A stretch of DNA of 64,000 bases from Flammeovirga sp. SJP92 (GTDB lineage Bacteria; Bacteroidota; Bacteroidia; Cytophagales; Flammeovirgaceae), in the NCBI RefSeq assembly GCF_001583495.1, contig NZ_LQAQ01000014.1, positions 1 through 64,000 on the forward strand, given 5' to 3'. How positions within the stretch are numbered: position 1 is the stretch's first letter; every line of letters begins with the position of its first letter. The notes below the pieces were generated by a model that made no database searches, had not been told where the DNA came from, and was given only the letters and a program-made list of their open reading frames with translations. Of the stretch, positions 8,035 to 15,855 are shown piece by piece. The position numbers were made by a program, and so were the translations under genes.

Positions 8035-8376
8035 TTAATCCTCCACAATTATTTTCCAGCCCTCTTTTTCATAGTAAGTAATTAAAGCCCAAGTTCTAAT
8101 AACAATATCTTTTACTGATTTATGATACCCATTAATACCTGATTTACTACCACGAAGAAGAAAAATGTAACCACCTGAATCAAAGGTTAAATCGAAAATA
8201 CCTTTATTAGATATTACTTTGATTTTTCTATAATCAATAGTATCAAGGTCAAAATTTGGCAATAGAACTACTTCCTCATATGAAGAAGACAAAGAATTAA
8301 CTTTAACTATTCCATTTTTTTCGATCTTATTTAATTCAAGGTTTTCTAAAGAGCAATTATAGCTTGTTCTGTTCAT
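8035..8376 (-). CDS. unknown island protein
   Basis: A 113-residue protein without signal peptide or membrane helix. It is rich in beta-type segments (YEEVVLLPNFDL, GIFDLTFDSGGYIFLLRG) and ends in a charged patch (YEKEGWKIIVED). No family recognised. Its start overlaps the stop of the upstream gene by 4 bp (ATGA type), which shows translational coupling and supports both as real genes. Confidence 0.55.
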   Translation of the reverse strand: MNRTSYNCSLENLELNKIEKNGIVKVNSLSSSYEEVVLLPNFDLDTIDYRKIKVISNKGIFDLTFDSGGYIFLLRGSKSGINGYHKSVKDIVIRTWALITYYEKEGWKIIVED

Positions 8377-8732
8377 TTGTAGTTTGTTGGTAAAAGTATT
8401 ATCTGACCAGCTTTTAAGTCATTTGCGTTTGCCACATCATTTAGTAAAAGTAACAAACAAAAGTTTACTTCATGAGTTTCTGCAACTCTCCACCACGACC
8501 ATATATCGTTGGGATTATAATCAGGAATTACAAACTCCTTTATTTCATTACACCGTTTCAATCGATGTACCTCCGCAATCATTTCAAAAGTAAATTTACA
8601 GATTGAGAAAGTGCTTAATACAGCGTTTCCAGCCTTATCATTATTTTTGATAGGCGTTATTTCTACAAAACTTGATAATACTACTGTTAATAATATCATA
8701 AGAATTGCATTTGAAACTTTAAAATGTTTCAT
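8373..8732 (-). CDS. secreted or membrane-anchored protein with a possible LysM-like end
   Basis: A longer frame opens with GTG at 8768, but that codon lies inside a terminator hairpin, so I place the start at the ATG at 8732, giving 119 residues. This start yields a clean signal peptide or anchor (MKHFKVSNAILMILLTVVLS). The end reads WWRVAETH ... LLLLLNDVANANDLKAGQII, then LLPTNY. That recalls a LysM repeat (position-dependent Asn, then L..GQ..L.P), which binds peptidoglycan. The match is by eye only. It is the first gene of the operon running to 6847, about 110 bp downstream of a well-formed leftward promoter. Confidence 0.55.
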   Translation of the reverse strand: MKHFKVSNAILMILLTVVLSSFVEITPIKNNDKAGNAVLSTFSICKFTFEMIAEVHRLKRCNEIKEFVIPDYNPNDIWSWWRVAETHEVNFCLLLLLNDVANANDLKAGQIILLPTNYK

Positions 8733-8762
8733 TTGTTGTACATTTTTATTTAAATGATAAAA

Positions 8763-8799
8763 GGTCACGAGGGTTGCAGCCCGTTATGTGGCCTTTTTT
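8763..8799. terminator. hairpin terminator or attenuator ahead of the island operon
   Basis: GGTCAC (8763-8768) pairs with GTGGCC (8788-8793), with an inner GGG/CCC stem. T6 follows on the plus strand, and the minus strand has a shorter T-run. It sits between the leftward promoter (8845-8876) and the first gene (8732), so it could attenuate the operon. Confidence 0.5.
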
Positions 8800-8817
8800 A
8801 TTATTAAAGATTTTTTT

Positions 8818-8825
8818 TAACTTTG
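8818..8825 (+). promoter_or_regulatory. possible -7 element (TAACTTTG) for the XRE regulator
   Basis: TAACTTTG fits the Bacteroidota -7 consensus TANNTTTG and lies 98 bp upstream of the regulator start. No good TTTG lies 19-21 bp further upstream, so support is partial. Confidence 0.3.
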
Positions 8826-8834
8826 TATAAGTAA

Positions 8835-8851
8835 ATCTTTAACTCAAAGAT
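8835..8851. promoter_or_regulatory. candidate operator palindrome
   Basis: ATCTTT-aactc-AAAGAT is a perfect 6+6 dyad. It overlaps the -7 element of the leftward promoter and the predicted start of the rightward transcript. It is placed where the XRE-type regulator encoded at 8923 could repress the island operon and itself. Confidence 0.4.
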
Positions 8852-8876
8852 ATAAGGTTAAATTTAATAATTCAAA
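8845..8876 (-). promoter_or_regulatory. leftward promoter of the island operon
   Basis: On the minus strand TTTG (8873-8876), a 20-bp spacer and TATCTTTG (8845-8852) match the Bacteroidota primary-sigma consensus TTTG-N19-21-TANNTTTG. Transcription would start near 8838 and enter the operon starting at 8732. Confidence 0.55.
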
Positions 8877-8922
8877 CTTTGATTTAATATTTTTATAATG
8901 TTTAATTTAAATTATAACAATT

Positions 8923-9420
8923 ATGAGTGAAATCTCAGAAAGAATTATACAGCTGTATGATTTGGATACTTGGGGAAAATCAAAGGAACTTGCTGATAGA
9001 ATGGGAGTTAGTAAAATCACAGTCAATAATTACAAGAACTGTGAAACTCCTCCACAAAAATTAATTCAGCAAATAACAAAAGACTTTGATGGTAAAGAAG
9101 GGCGACCTTTAATAAATTGGAATTGGCTTTTTTCTGGTGTTGAACCTATGTTCAAAGAAGTTTCTGAAACTCCTTTGGAACCTAAACCAGAAAAAAGAGA
9201 AGATAAATTAGATAAAATACTTTCTAAAGTAGATCTTATGGAAGATTACATAAAAAGACTAGAAAGTAAGTTTAAAGAATCTGAGATGAGAAACCGTCTT
9301 ATGATGGATGGTTTAGGCTTTCGGCTCACTAACTTAGAAGGTGGAGATTTAAACGTGGGAAAGCAAAATGATGGTTCATTAGGAGTTACTATTGCTAAGG
9401 TTTACAAGCCTGTTGCATAA
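8923..9420 (+). CDS. XRE/CI-type helix-turn-helix regulator
   Basis: A 165-residue protein. Residues 5-50 contain a phage-repressor-type helix-turn-helix (GKSKELADRMGVSKITVNNY, then a KN..TPP turn), like the CI-repressor N-terminal domain. A segment with INWNWLFSG (about 65-73) is typical of this repressor group. Residues 85-125 are charged and helical, probably a coiled coil for dimerisation. There is no LexA-like peptidase domain, so it is not expected to self-cleave as lambda CI does. It faces away from the leftward island operon across a shared control region, the usual layout of a mobile-element switch. It is likely autoregulated through the dyad at 8835-8851 (inference). Confidence 0.75.
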   Translation: MSEISERIIQLYDLDTWGKSKELADRMGVSKITVNNYKNCETPPQKLIQQITKDFDGKEGRPLINWNWLFSGVEPMFKEVSETPLEPKPEKREDKLDKILSKVDLMEDYIKRLESKFKESEMRNRLMMDGLGFRLTNLEGGDLNVGKQNDGSLGVTIAKVYKPVA

Positions 9421-9549
9421 CTCCGGTCAATCAACCAAAGATACTAATATTTTAGTATCGCGGTCGTGAATCATCAACATAAATGATTGATTATCAAAGA
9501 CCTTGTCTGAATGTAATATTTTCATGACAAATAGTCATATCAAAATTCT
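9421..9549. other. junction between accessory island and core region, with hairpins
   Basis: A perfect 8-bp hairpin (GATACTAA-TATT-TTAGTATC, 9440-9459) and a weaker one around 9469-9488 lie here. To the left are mobile-element-type genes and to the right the conserved envelope cluster. This is the most likely place for the right boundary of the island, but no attachment-site duplicate can be shown within the window. Confidence 0.35.
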
Positions 9550-10884
9550 ATGGAGAACAGAGAATTATTATCTATAAAACAAAGATTCGGAATTATTGGC
9601 AACGCCAGTAGTCTGAACCATGCTATACAAGTAGCGGCACAAGTCGCTTCAACAGACTTAACTGTAATGATTACGGGAGAAAGTGGATCTGGTAAAGAGT
9701 CCTTCTCTAAAATAATTCATCAGTTAAGTGCTCGAAAACACGGAAAGTTTATTGCCATAAACTGTGGAGCGATACCAGAAGGCACCATCGACTCAGAACT
9801 TTTCGGTCACGAAAAAGGATCATTTACAGGAGCTAATGAATCTAGAAAAGGATACTTTGAAGTAACTGATGGAGGCACAATTTTTCTGGATGAAATTGGT
9901 GAAATGCCTGTGGAAACGCAAGCAAGGTTACTTAGGGTACTGGAAAACAAAGAATTTATCCGCGTAGGTTCTTCTAAGGTTCTAAAAACGGATGTACGAG
10001 TTGTAGCCGCTACAAACGTAAACCTTTTGAAGAATGTACAAAAAGGTAAATTCCGTGAAGATCTTTATTACCGTTTGAATACTGTGCCGATTGCCGTCCC
10101 TCCATTAAGAGAAAGAGGCAATGATATTGAATTATTATTCAGAAAGTTTGCCACAGATTTTGCAGAGCAATACCACGTACAACCTCTTTCACTTACGCCT
10201 GAAGCAAAGAGAATTTTGTTAAGCTTTTCCTTCCCTGGTAACATCCGTCAACTGAAAAACTTAGCAGAGCAAATGTCAGCTTTAGAATTGGAACGCGTTG
10301 TTTCTGGAGAAACAATGCAACGCTATCTTCCCAATGCCAATAATCAATTGAGGGTACTGGACAATGAAGATCAATCTTTAAATGAGAGAGACCTATTATA
10401 TAAGGTGTTGTTTGACATGAGGCAGGACATGAACGATTTGAAAAAAATTGTGATTCAATTGGCTCAAGGTAAAACCAATGCAAGTACTGTTTTGGCGGAA
10501 AATCCGAAACTTTTCAGTAATGTAATGGACGAAGGAAGCACCAGTACTCCTGCACCAAGCAGAGAAACTGGACTTACGGTGAGACCTAACACAACGCCAT
10601 CTACTTTTAATTACAATACACCTCCTCCCCCAGCACCTGAAAATAATGATCCTTTAATTATCACTTCGGATGACGACAACTACGACAACAATACCTATGA
10701 TTTAGATAAAGTTGTAGAAGTGAAAGCTGAAGAGGAATCTCTTTCTATAGAAAAGAAAGAAAAAGAATTGATTATTAAAGCATTACAAAAAAACAATAAC
10801 AAAAGAAAGTACGCCGCACAAGACTTAGGTATTTCAGAGCGTACCTTGTATAGAAAGATAAAACAATACGAATTAGATGAATAA
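9550..10884 (+). CDS. sigma54-dependent transcriptional activator without a sensor domain
   Basis: A 444-residue enhancer-binding protein. The AAA+ domain starts almost at once (residues 15-245): Walker A GESGSGKE (43-50), the sigma54-contact loop GSFTGA (90-95, where most members have GAFTGA), Walker B TIFLDEIGEM (110-119) and a sensor/arginine segment REDLYYRLN. A low-complexity Pro/Thr/Asn linker (about 330-400) leads to a Fis-type helix-turn-helix (410-444, with AAQDLGISERTLYRKI). No receiver, GAF or PAS domain is present, so activity must be set by expression or by another protein. It overlaps lptE by 8 bp; this gene order (activator, LptE, TPR protein, SecG) recurs in Bacteroidota, which hints at a role in envelope biogenesis. 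Confidence 0.85.
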   Translation: MENRELLSIKQRFGIIGNASSLNHAIQVAAQVASTDLTVMITGESGSGKESFSKIIHQLSARKHGKFIAINCGAIPEGTIDSELFGHEKGSFTGANESRKGYFEVTDGGTIFLDEIGEMPVETQARLLRVLENKEFIRVGSSKVLKTDVRVVAATNVNLLKNVQKGKFREDLYYRLNTVPIAVPPLRERGNDIELLFRKFATDFAEQYHVQPLSLTPEAKRILLSFSFPGNIRQLKNLAEQMSALELERVVSGETMQRYLPNANNQLRVLDNEDQSLNERDLLYKVLFDMRQDMNDLKKIVIQLAQGKTNASTVLAENPKLFSNVMDEGSTSTPAPSRETGLTVRPNTTPSTFNYNTPPPPAPENNDPLIITSDDDNYDNNTYDLDKVVEVKAEEESLSIEKKEKELIIKALQKNNNKRKYAAQDLGISERTLYRKIKQYELDE

Positions 10885-11407
10885 ACTATTCAAATTCTCA
10901 AGGGTACTTATCCTTTTACCTCTATTCGCATTATCAGCTTGTACTGGAGTGCGGTTTACTTTTTCAGGGGTAAATATTGACCCTGCCATTAAGACTTTTT
11001 CGGTGGAGCAATATACCAATGAAGCTTCAGACGGACCTCCAACAATGGCTTTTACATTTACGGATGAACTAACACAATATATTCTTCGTAATACAAGTTT
11101 GACGATGGCACCTCAAGGCCTTAAAGGCGATCTTGAATTTGGTGGGGCCATTACGGGATATAGAGTGACACCTGTATCTCCAGGTGGTGGAGAACAACAA
11201 CAAACGGAGCAACAACGTCTTACAATTACTGTTAAAACGAACTTTATCAATAATTTTGACGACGAAAAAAGTTTTGAACAAGGGTTCTCATTTTTCTTTG
11301 ATTTCCCTGGTACTCAAAATGTACAAGATGTTGAAAGTGAAGCTGTAGACATCATTTTTGAACAAATTGTTTATGATACCTTCCAAAAAGCACTAGCAGA
11401 TTGGTAA
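10877..11407 (+). CDS. lptE: LptE-like lipopolysaccharide-assembly lipoprotein
   Basis: A 176-residue outer-membrane lipoprotein with signal sequence and lipobox LSAC. The body follows the LptE pattern of Bacteroidota: a first strand VRFTFSGVNIDPAIKTFSVE, a Phe-Thr-Asp-Glu-Leu helix (FTDELTQYIL), TSLTMAPQGLKGDLEFGG, then ITGYRV, a QRLTITVKTNF strand, a FEQGFSFFFDF segment and the closing helix ending ALADW. LptE plugs the LptD translocon that inserts LPS in the outer leaflet. The sequence identity among LptE proteins is low, so the call rests on pattern and neighbourhood. A strong terminator follows the stop codon. Confidence 0.8.
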   Translation: MNKLFKFSRVLILLPLFALSACTGVRFTFSGVNIDPAIKTFSVEQYTNEASDGPPTMAFTFTDELTQYILRNTSLTMAPQGLKGDLEFGGAITGYRVTPVSPGGGEQQQTEQQRLTITVKTNFINNFDDEKSFEQGFSFFFDFPGTQNVQDVESEAVDIIFEQIVYDTFQKALADW

Positions 11408-11414
11408 AAAAGTG

Positions 11415-11463
11415 TATATTTGGATATAAAGCAATATTTTGTTTTATATCCAAATATATTTTT
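11415..11463 (+). terminator. strong terminator after lptE
   Basis: A perfect 16-bp stem (TATATTTGGATATAAA with its complement at 11443-11458), a 12-base loop and a following T-run. It separates lptE from the TPR gene, which therefore may need its own promoter or depend on read-through. Confidence 0.7.
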
Positions 11464-11492
11464 ATCCCCCACTTCGAGCTTACTCTTAAAAC

Positions 11493-12824
11493 GTGAATCA
11501 TATATTAATAAAAAATTGGTTACAAAATCCTTCGACAATAACCAACGATGATGCGGAGGAAATCAAGAAAGCAATTGATGCCTACCCCTATTTTGCAGCT
11601 TTGAGAGTTTTATTAGCTAAAGCTGAAAAAGGTAATGATGAGGTGGTTAAAAGTGCGGCTGCATATGTATCCCACAGACCATCATTACAAGCCTTTTTAG
11701 ACACTGATTTTGACAATAACATCAATTTACCTAGCACTAGTGGTATTGAGATTGAAAGAGATGAAGCAGAACTACTAGAAACGTTATCATCTGAACAGGA
11801 AATCAGTGAGTTGCAAGAAGAAGCAACAGAAGAGGCTCCTACTACTTATAATACCACTGAAGAAACAACTACAATTGAAGAGGAAGAAGTTGAAAATGAA
11901 CTAACTCTGACTCCAATTGAAAGAGAAATTGAATCACTTAACACTTCACATGAAGAAGATTTAGAAGAAAAAATCTTAAGTGATTTAGCCGCAAACGACG
12001 AGATCAACACCACTCCAGAACCTTCTGAAACAACCACTTCAACATCTATTGCTGATGAAGTGCTGGCAGAACTTTCAAGAATGTCAAGCCAAATTCATGA
12101 TGATGATGAAAATGTTGAGGTAGAAACATCCAACATCACTGAAGAAAAGGTTGAAGAAGAAGAAACTATTGAAGTAGAAAATAATACAATTGAAGGGGAG
12201 ACAATTGAAGAAATTGATGATGACACCTCTTTAGGCATTACTTCTGATGAAATGATGGACCGCTTCCAAGGCTTCTTGGATACAAAGAAGAAAAAGGAAT
12301 CTGAAATCATCAATGAATTATCTCAAGAAGATGAAGTGGATGCCGATCTTTTAGATTTTAGTAAAAATGCTTCAAAGTACGCTGTAGAAGATGTCAATCA
12401 AGAATTAACTTTCAATGGCAATTCTATTCCTTTATATGACATAAATCTTCCTGATGATGTAACGGAAGAAAACAGTTACGAGGAAAGTATAAAAGAAATG
12501 GATGATTCGAATATCATTGACTTCAATCAATTCAACCCGGAGTCAACGATGTCATCTCAACAGAAAATCATTAATCATTTCATCAATGAGCATCCTGTAA
12601 TTCCTCCAGTAGCACAAAATGAGGAAGGTTCGGAAGACAGTATAGATCTCTCTGAGGTGAACCAAAACAGTGAATTCACACCTAAAACGGAGAGTTTCGC
12701 AAAAATGTTGGAGAAACAAGGAAAAAAAGAGGAAGCAATATCAATTTATCAACATCTTATCTTGAAAAATCCAAATAAAGCTACTTTATTTGCAGAACGA
12801 ATTGAATTCTTACAAAAGAATTAG
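11493..12824 (+). CDS. acidic protein with C-terminal TPR-like segment
   Basis: A 443-residue protein starting with GTG at 11493 (no in-frame ATG is close). Residues 1-65 form a helical domain (DAYPYFAALRVLLAKAEKG, AAAYVSHRPSLQAFL). Residues 70-260 are low-complexity and rich in Glu and Thr. The last 40 residues (ESFAKMLEKQGKKEEAISIY, then QHLILKNPNKATLFAERI) match one TPR motif. Proteins of this shape sit between LptE and SecG in many Bacteroidota genomes, with no proven function. The strongly acidic middle suggests a flexible cytoplasmic linker. It is followed by secG after 31 bp. Confidence 0.65.
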   Translation: MNHILIKNWLQNPSTITNDDAEEIKKAIDAYPYFAALRVLLAKAEKGNDEVVKSAAAYVSHRPSLQAFLDTDFDNNINLPSTSGIEIERDEAELLETLSSEQEISELQEEATEEAPTTYNTTEETTTIEEEEVENELTLTPIEREIESLNTSHEEDLEEKILSDLAANDEINTTPEPSETTTSTSIADEVLAELSRMSSQIHDDDENVEVETSNITEEKVEEEETIEVENNTIEGETIEEIDDDTSLGITSDEMMDRFQGFLDTKKKKESEIINELSQEDEVDADLLDFSKNASKYAVEDVNQELTFNGNSIPLYDINLPDDVTEENSYEESIKEMDDSNIIDFNQFNPESTMSSQQKIINHFINEHPVIPPVAQNEEGSEDSIDLSEVNQNSEFTPKTESFAKMLEKQGKKEEAISIYQHLILKNPNKATLFAERIEFLQKN

Positions 12825-12855
12825 AGTTATATAAAGTTATAAACATTATAATACA

Positions 12856-13215
12856 ATGATGTACTTTTTCATAATCTTGATCTTAGTAATTGCTGTACTT
12901 CTTGTATTAGTAGTTTTAGCTCAGGATTCTAAAGGTGGAGGACTTACTGGTGACATGGGCGCTGCAAGTAGCTCTATGATGGGTGCAAGAAGAGCTTCTT
13001 CTTGGATTGAAAACGCAACTTGGATTTTAGCTGTATCTTTGTTTGTATTATCTATTGGCGTGAACATCTTCATTCCTAAAGATAACACAGCAAATACACC
13101 GACTTCATCAAGTATCGAAAACGCAGAAGAGGTATTGCCACCAACGCCTACTACTCTTCCAGCTGAAGAAGGTACTCCTGCTGAAGCTCCTAGTGAAGCA
13201 GCTCCTGCTGAGTAA
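12856..13215 (+). CDS. secG: protein-export membrane protein SecG
   Basis: A 119-residue subunit of the SecYEG translocon. Two membrane helices (about 3-22 and 54-75) flank the family signature LAQDSKGGGLTGDMG (21-35) and a Ser/Met-rich loop (SSSMMGARRA). After the second helix comes a Bacteroidota-type Pro/Ala/Glu-rich tail of about 40 residues. It follows the TPR gene by 31 bp and is closed by a bidirectional terminator. Confidence 0.92.
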   Translation: MMYFFIILILVIAVLLVLVVLAQDSKGGGLTGDMGAASSSMMGARRASSWIENATWILAVSLFVLSIGVNIFIPKDNTANTPTSSSIENAEEVLPPTPTTLPAEEGTPAEAPSEAAPAE

Positions 13216-13240
13216 CACACATAATCAATATAGATTAATA

Positions 13241-13273
13241 AAAAAACCACTTGATTCAACGAGTGGTTTTTTT
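13241..13273. terminator. bidirectional terminator between secG and the DUF1761 gene
   Basis: The stem AAAAAACCACT / AGTGGTTTTTT is flanked by A-runs and T-runs, so it can end both convergent transcripts. Confidence 0.75.
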
Positions 13274-13284
13274 ATTGCCTAATT

Positions 13285-13701
13285 TTAGAAAGGCCAGCCT
13301 CCTATTATGGCTCCTTGCACGGTTAAAAATGTGATTTGATAACCACAATCAATCAACCATAATTTAATAGACCTTCTTTGATACAGATAATTAATCCCCA
13401 TGGAACAGCCCACAAACATTATTCCTATAATAAAACCATGCATTGCTCCATTATGAAGTCCAAAATCCTGATTACCGTGAGCCATTAACATTGCTTGTCC
13501 AAATGACATCACTAACATTAAAATAAAACTTGTCCCAAAAATCTTTGGCATACTCCCTTCTTGTAAGTATTCATCTGTAAATCCTAATTCTTTTTGCCAA
13601 GTCTTCCCAAAAACAGAGGGATTATACCATATTGCTCCAAAAACAAACGAGACCAATGCAGCAACTAATACTGCTAAAAAATTAATTGAAGAAAAATCCA
13701 T
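13285..13701 (-). CDS. DUF1761 family membrane protein
   Basis: A 138-residue protein with four hydrophobic segments (about 8-27, 55-74, 85-104, 115-134). The pattern FGAIWYNPSVFGKTWQKELG after the first helix and GAMHGFIIGIMF in the third are characteristic of DUF1761. Function of the family is unknown. It stands alone, convergent with secG. Confidence 0.75.
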   Translation of the reverse strand: MDFSSINFLAVLVAALVSFVFGAIWYNPSVFGKTWQKELGFTDEYLQEGSMPKIFGTSFILMLVMSFGQAMLMAHGNQDFGLHNGAMHGFIIGIMFVGCSMGINYLYQRRSIKLWLIDCGYQITFLTVQGAIIGGWPF

Positions 13702-13911
13702 AGTAAAAGTTTAATAAACAGTGAGTAGTTATTCTAAGTACAAATTCAAAATTAAATTATCAATTCAATAGAACAATAAATTATCACTTACCTTATTAAA
13801 TATCAACGAATTACTAAATAAACTTTCAAGAGAATAAAATTATTTTTCAAATACAATAGGGTTTTCTCTCCTACTTTCCCCTTCCATAAGTAGATAATAA
13901 ACTCTAGAAAA

Positions 13912-15768
13912 ATGAAAAAATTAATACAATTCTCCGCAATTATCGGACTTCTTACATTCGCTTTATTCACTTCATGTGAAAACATAGAAAAGGCAGACAA
14001 AGTATTTCTTCATGGTAAAATTTACACCGTTAATGAGCAACAGAAATGGGCTGAAGCTGTTGCGATTAAAGACAATAAAATTGTTTTTGTTGGTAATGAT
14101 AATGAAATAGAAAAATATATTAATTCGAATACTGAGGTCGTAGATCTTGATGGGAAAATGATGCTTCCAGGCTTTGTAAGTGGTCATGATCATCTTATTT
14201 CTTCCAATTGGATGAAAGCAGGAGTAGAACTTTTTGACGCAAAATCAAAGGAGGACTACCTTAGAATGATCAAAGAATATGCAGATAGTCATCCGGAAGA
14301 GCCAATTGTTTTTGGTTATGGATGGAATAAAGATACTTATGGTGGATGGCCAACAGCAAAGGAACTAGATAAAGCTGTCCCAGATCGTCCTGCAATGATA
14401 TTTGACTTTACTATTCATGATATGTGGTTCAATACAAAAGGATTGGAAGCAGGTGGTGTCACTAAGGACTCTCCTGATACCGTTCCGGGGATGTCGTATT
14501 GGAGAAGAAATCCTGATGGTTCTCCTCAAGGTGTGGGTGTTGAAATCATCTGGCTGGAGGCTTATATCAAAGCTGGTGCTTGGAACCCTGCCAAAATGAT
14601 GGAGGAAAGTCAAGAAGTACTTTATAACAAATCAGCTTCAACTGGTATGACTACTGTAATTAATCAAGGCCTAATCACTCCTAACTTGATGAACTTTGAG
14701 CGTTACAAAAAGGATATGGTTTATTCTTTTGAGATGTTGGATTCATTGGATAAAATCGGTGAGTTAAAAATCAGAACTTTCCAGAATTATGTCTATAAAA
14801 ATTCTGATTTCGATGTAGACGAGTTCGTTGCTGATGCTCTTAAATTAAAAGGGAAATATAATTCAGACCGCCTTAGACTACATGGTATTAAAATTCACCC
14901 TGAAGGAAACTGGAATAGCAACACTTCATTGATGCTTGAAAATTTCAGCAATATTGATTCTAAGGGAGTATCAGGTGTTGGTCAAGATAAGCTGATGGAA
15001 ATTCACTTAAAATCCAACAGAAATGGATTGGATGTGCATACTCACGTAGACGGAACAGCAACAACAAGATATACTATTGATGCTATTGAAGCTTCAATAA
15101 AAGAAGGAAATACTGCTGCTAGAAATGTATTGCAACATTATTTCTGGACACACCCTGACGATCATCAAAGAGTTTTGGACATGAAGATTCCAGTGAATAC
15201 TACTCCATTATTTGGTTCTGACTGGCAGGGTCAAGCAAAAGATGCTTATAAATTTATGGGCAAGTACAGAACAGACAATTACTATATGCGATACACAGAG
15301 TTGCCTGTTCATGAAGGACACAATTTAAGTATCAGTGCTGATGTTCCTAGTTCACCTGTAAACCTTGTAGATCCACTGTTCAGTGTTGAAGGAGCTGTAA
15401 CGTTACAAGATCCGCAAAATGAGAACTCAATACCTTTCCCTACTACAAAAACGCCAATGCAAGTAGAACAGGCAATCAAAGCGGTAACCATCTACCCTGC
15501 ATGGCAAGCGAGAATGGAGGATAAAATCGGTTCAGTTGAAGTAGGAAAATATGCTGATTTTGTGATTCTAGAAGAAAATGTTTTTGAAGCTGGCTTAAGA
15601 GACATTGCGGACATTAAAGTATATGCCACAATTATGGATGGTAAGTATACTTATCAAAAAGAAAATGATGGCAACCTAACAAATACAGGTTCAAAGCATA
15701 AAGTATTCTTACCAAAAGAATTAGGATGTTGTGAGCATGGTCATCCAGAACATCTTCATAATCACTAA
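13912..15768 (+). CDS. amidohydrolase (YtcJ-like) lipoprotein with His/Cys-rich tail
   Basis: A 618-residue protein with a lipoprotein signal (lipobox cysteine 22, LFTSCEN). The amidohydrolase fold follows: N-terminal beta-sandwich (KVFLHGKIYTVN, 31-42), then the metal-binding HxH as H92-D-H94 in LPGFVSGHDHL, further histidines (GIKIHPEGN, VHTHVDG), and the closing beta-sandwich with VGKYADFVILEEN. Members of this exoenzyme group hydrolyse amide or ester bonds; the substrate is unknown. The last residues, CCEHGHPEHLHNH, form a His/Cys cluster that may bind metal. The lipoprotein signal suggests location at the outer membrane or periplasm. It has its own terminator. Confidence 0.8.
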   Translation: MKKLIQFSAIIGLLTFALFTSCENIEKADKVFLHGKIYTVNEQQKWAEAVAIKDNKIVFVGNDNEIEKYINSNTEVVDLDGKMMLPGFVSGHDHLISSNWMKAGVELFDAKSKEDYLRMIKEYADSHPEEPIVFGYGWNKDTYGGWPTAKELDKAVPDRPAMIFDFTIHDMWFNTKGLEAGGVTKDSPDTVPGMSYWRRNPDGSPQGVGVEIIWLEAYIKAGAWNPAKMMEESQEVLYNKSASTGMTTVINQGLITPNLMNFERYKKDMVYSFEMLDSLDKIGELKIRTFQNYVYKNSDFDVDEFVADALKLKGKYNSDRLRLHGIKIHPEGNWNSNTSLMLENFSNIDSKGVSGVGQDKLMEIHLKSNRNGLDVHTHVDGTATTRYTIDAIEASIKEGNTAARNVLQHYFWTHPDDHQRVLDMKIPVNTTPLFGSDWQGQAKDAYKFMGKYRTDNYYMRYTELPVHEGHNLSISADVPSSPVNLVDPLFSVEGAVTLQDPQNENSIPFPTTKTPMQVEQAIKAVTIYPAWQARMEDKIGSVEVGKYADFVILEENVFEAGLRDIADIKVYATIMDGKYTYQKENDGNLTNTGSKHKVFLPKELGCCEHGHPEHLHNH

Positions 15769-15784
15769 AATTCTGTCAAAGACA

Positions 15785-15820
15785 AGAAGCTATTTCACGT
15801 GTTGTGAAATAGCTTCTCTT
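15785..15820 (+). terminator. terminator of the amidohydrolase gene
   Basis: A perfect 14-bp stem (AGAAGCTATTTCAC and complement) with a five-base loop, then CTTTATTT. Confidence 0.7.
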
Positions 15821-15855
15821 TATTTAAGTACCAGGACAAATGATATTTTTTTTAT

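Noticed and set aside
8733-8768. GTG start for the first gene of the island operon
   Set aside because: The GTG lies inside the terminator hairpin; the ATG at 8732 gives a proper signal sequence.
8763-8799. tRNA 3' end as an attachment site for the island
   Set aside because: The GGGTTGCAGCCC arm recalls a T-arm, but there is no acceptor, anticodon arm or T-loop consensus; it is better read as a terminator hairpin.
10193-10483. A 96-codon minus-strand frame inside the sigma54 activator gene
   Set aside because: It lies wholly inside a well-defined gene and has no family features; it is a shadow frame.
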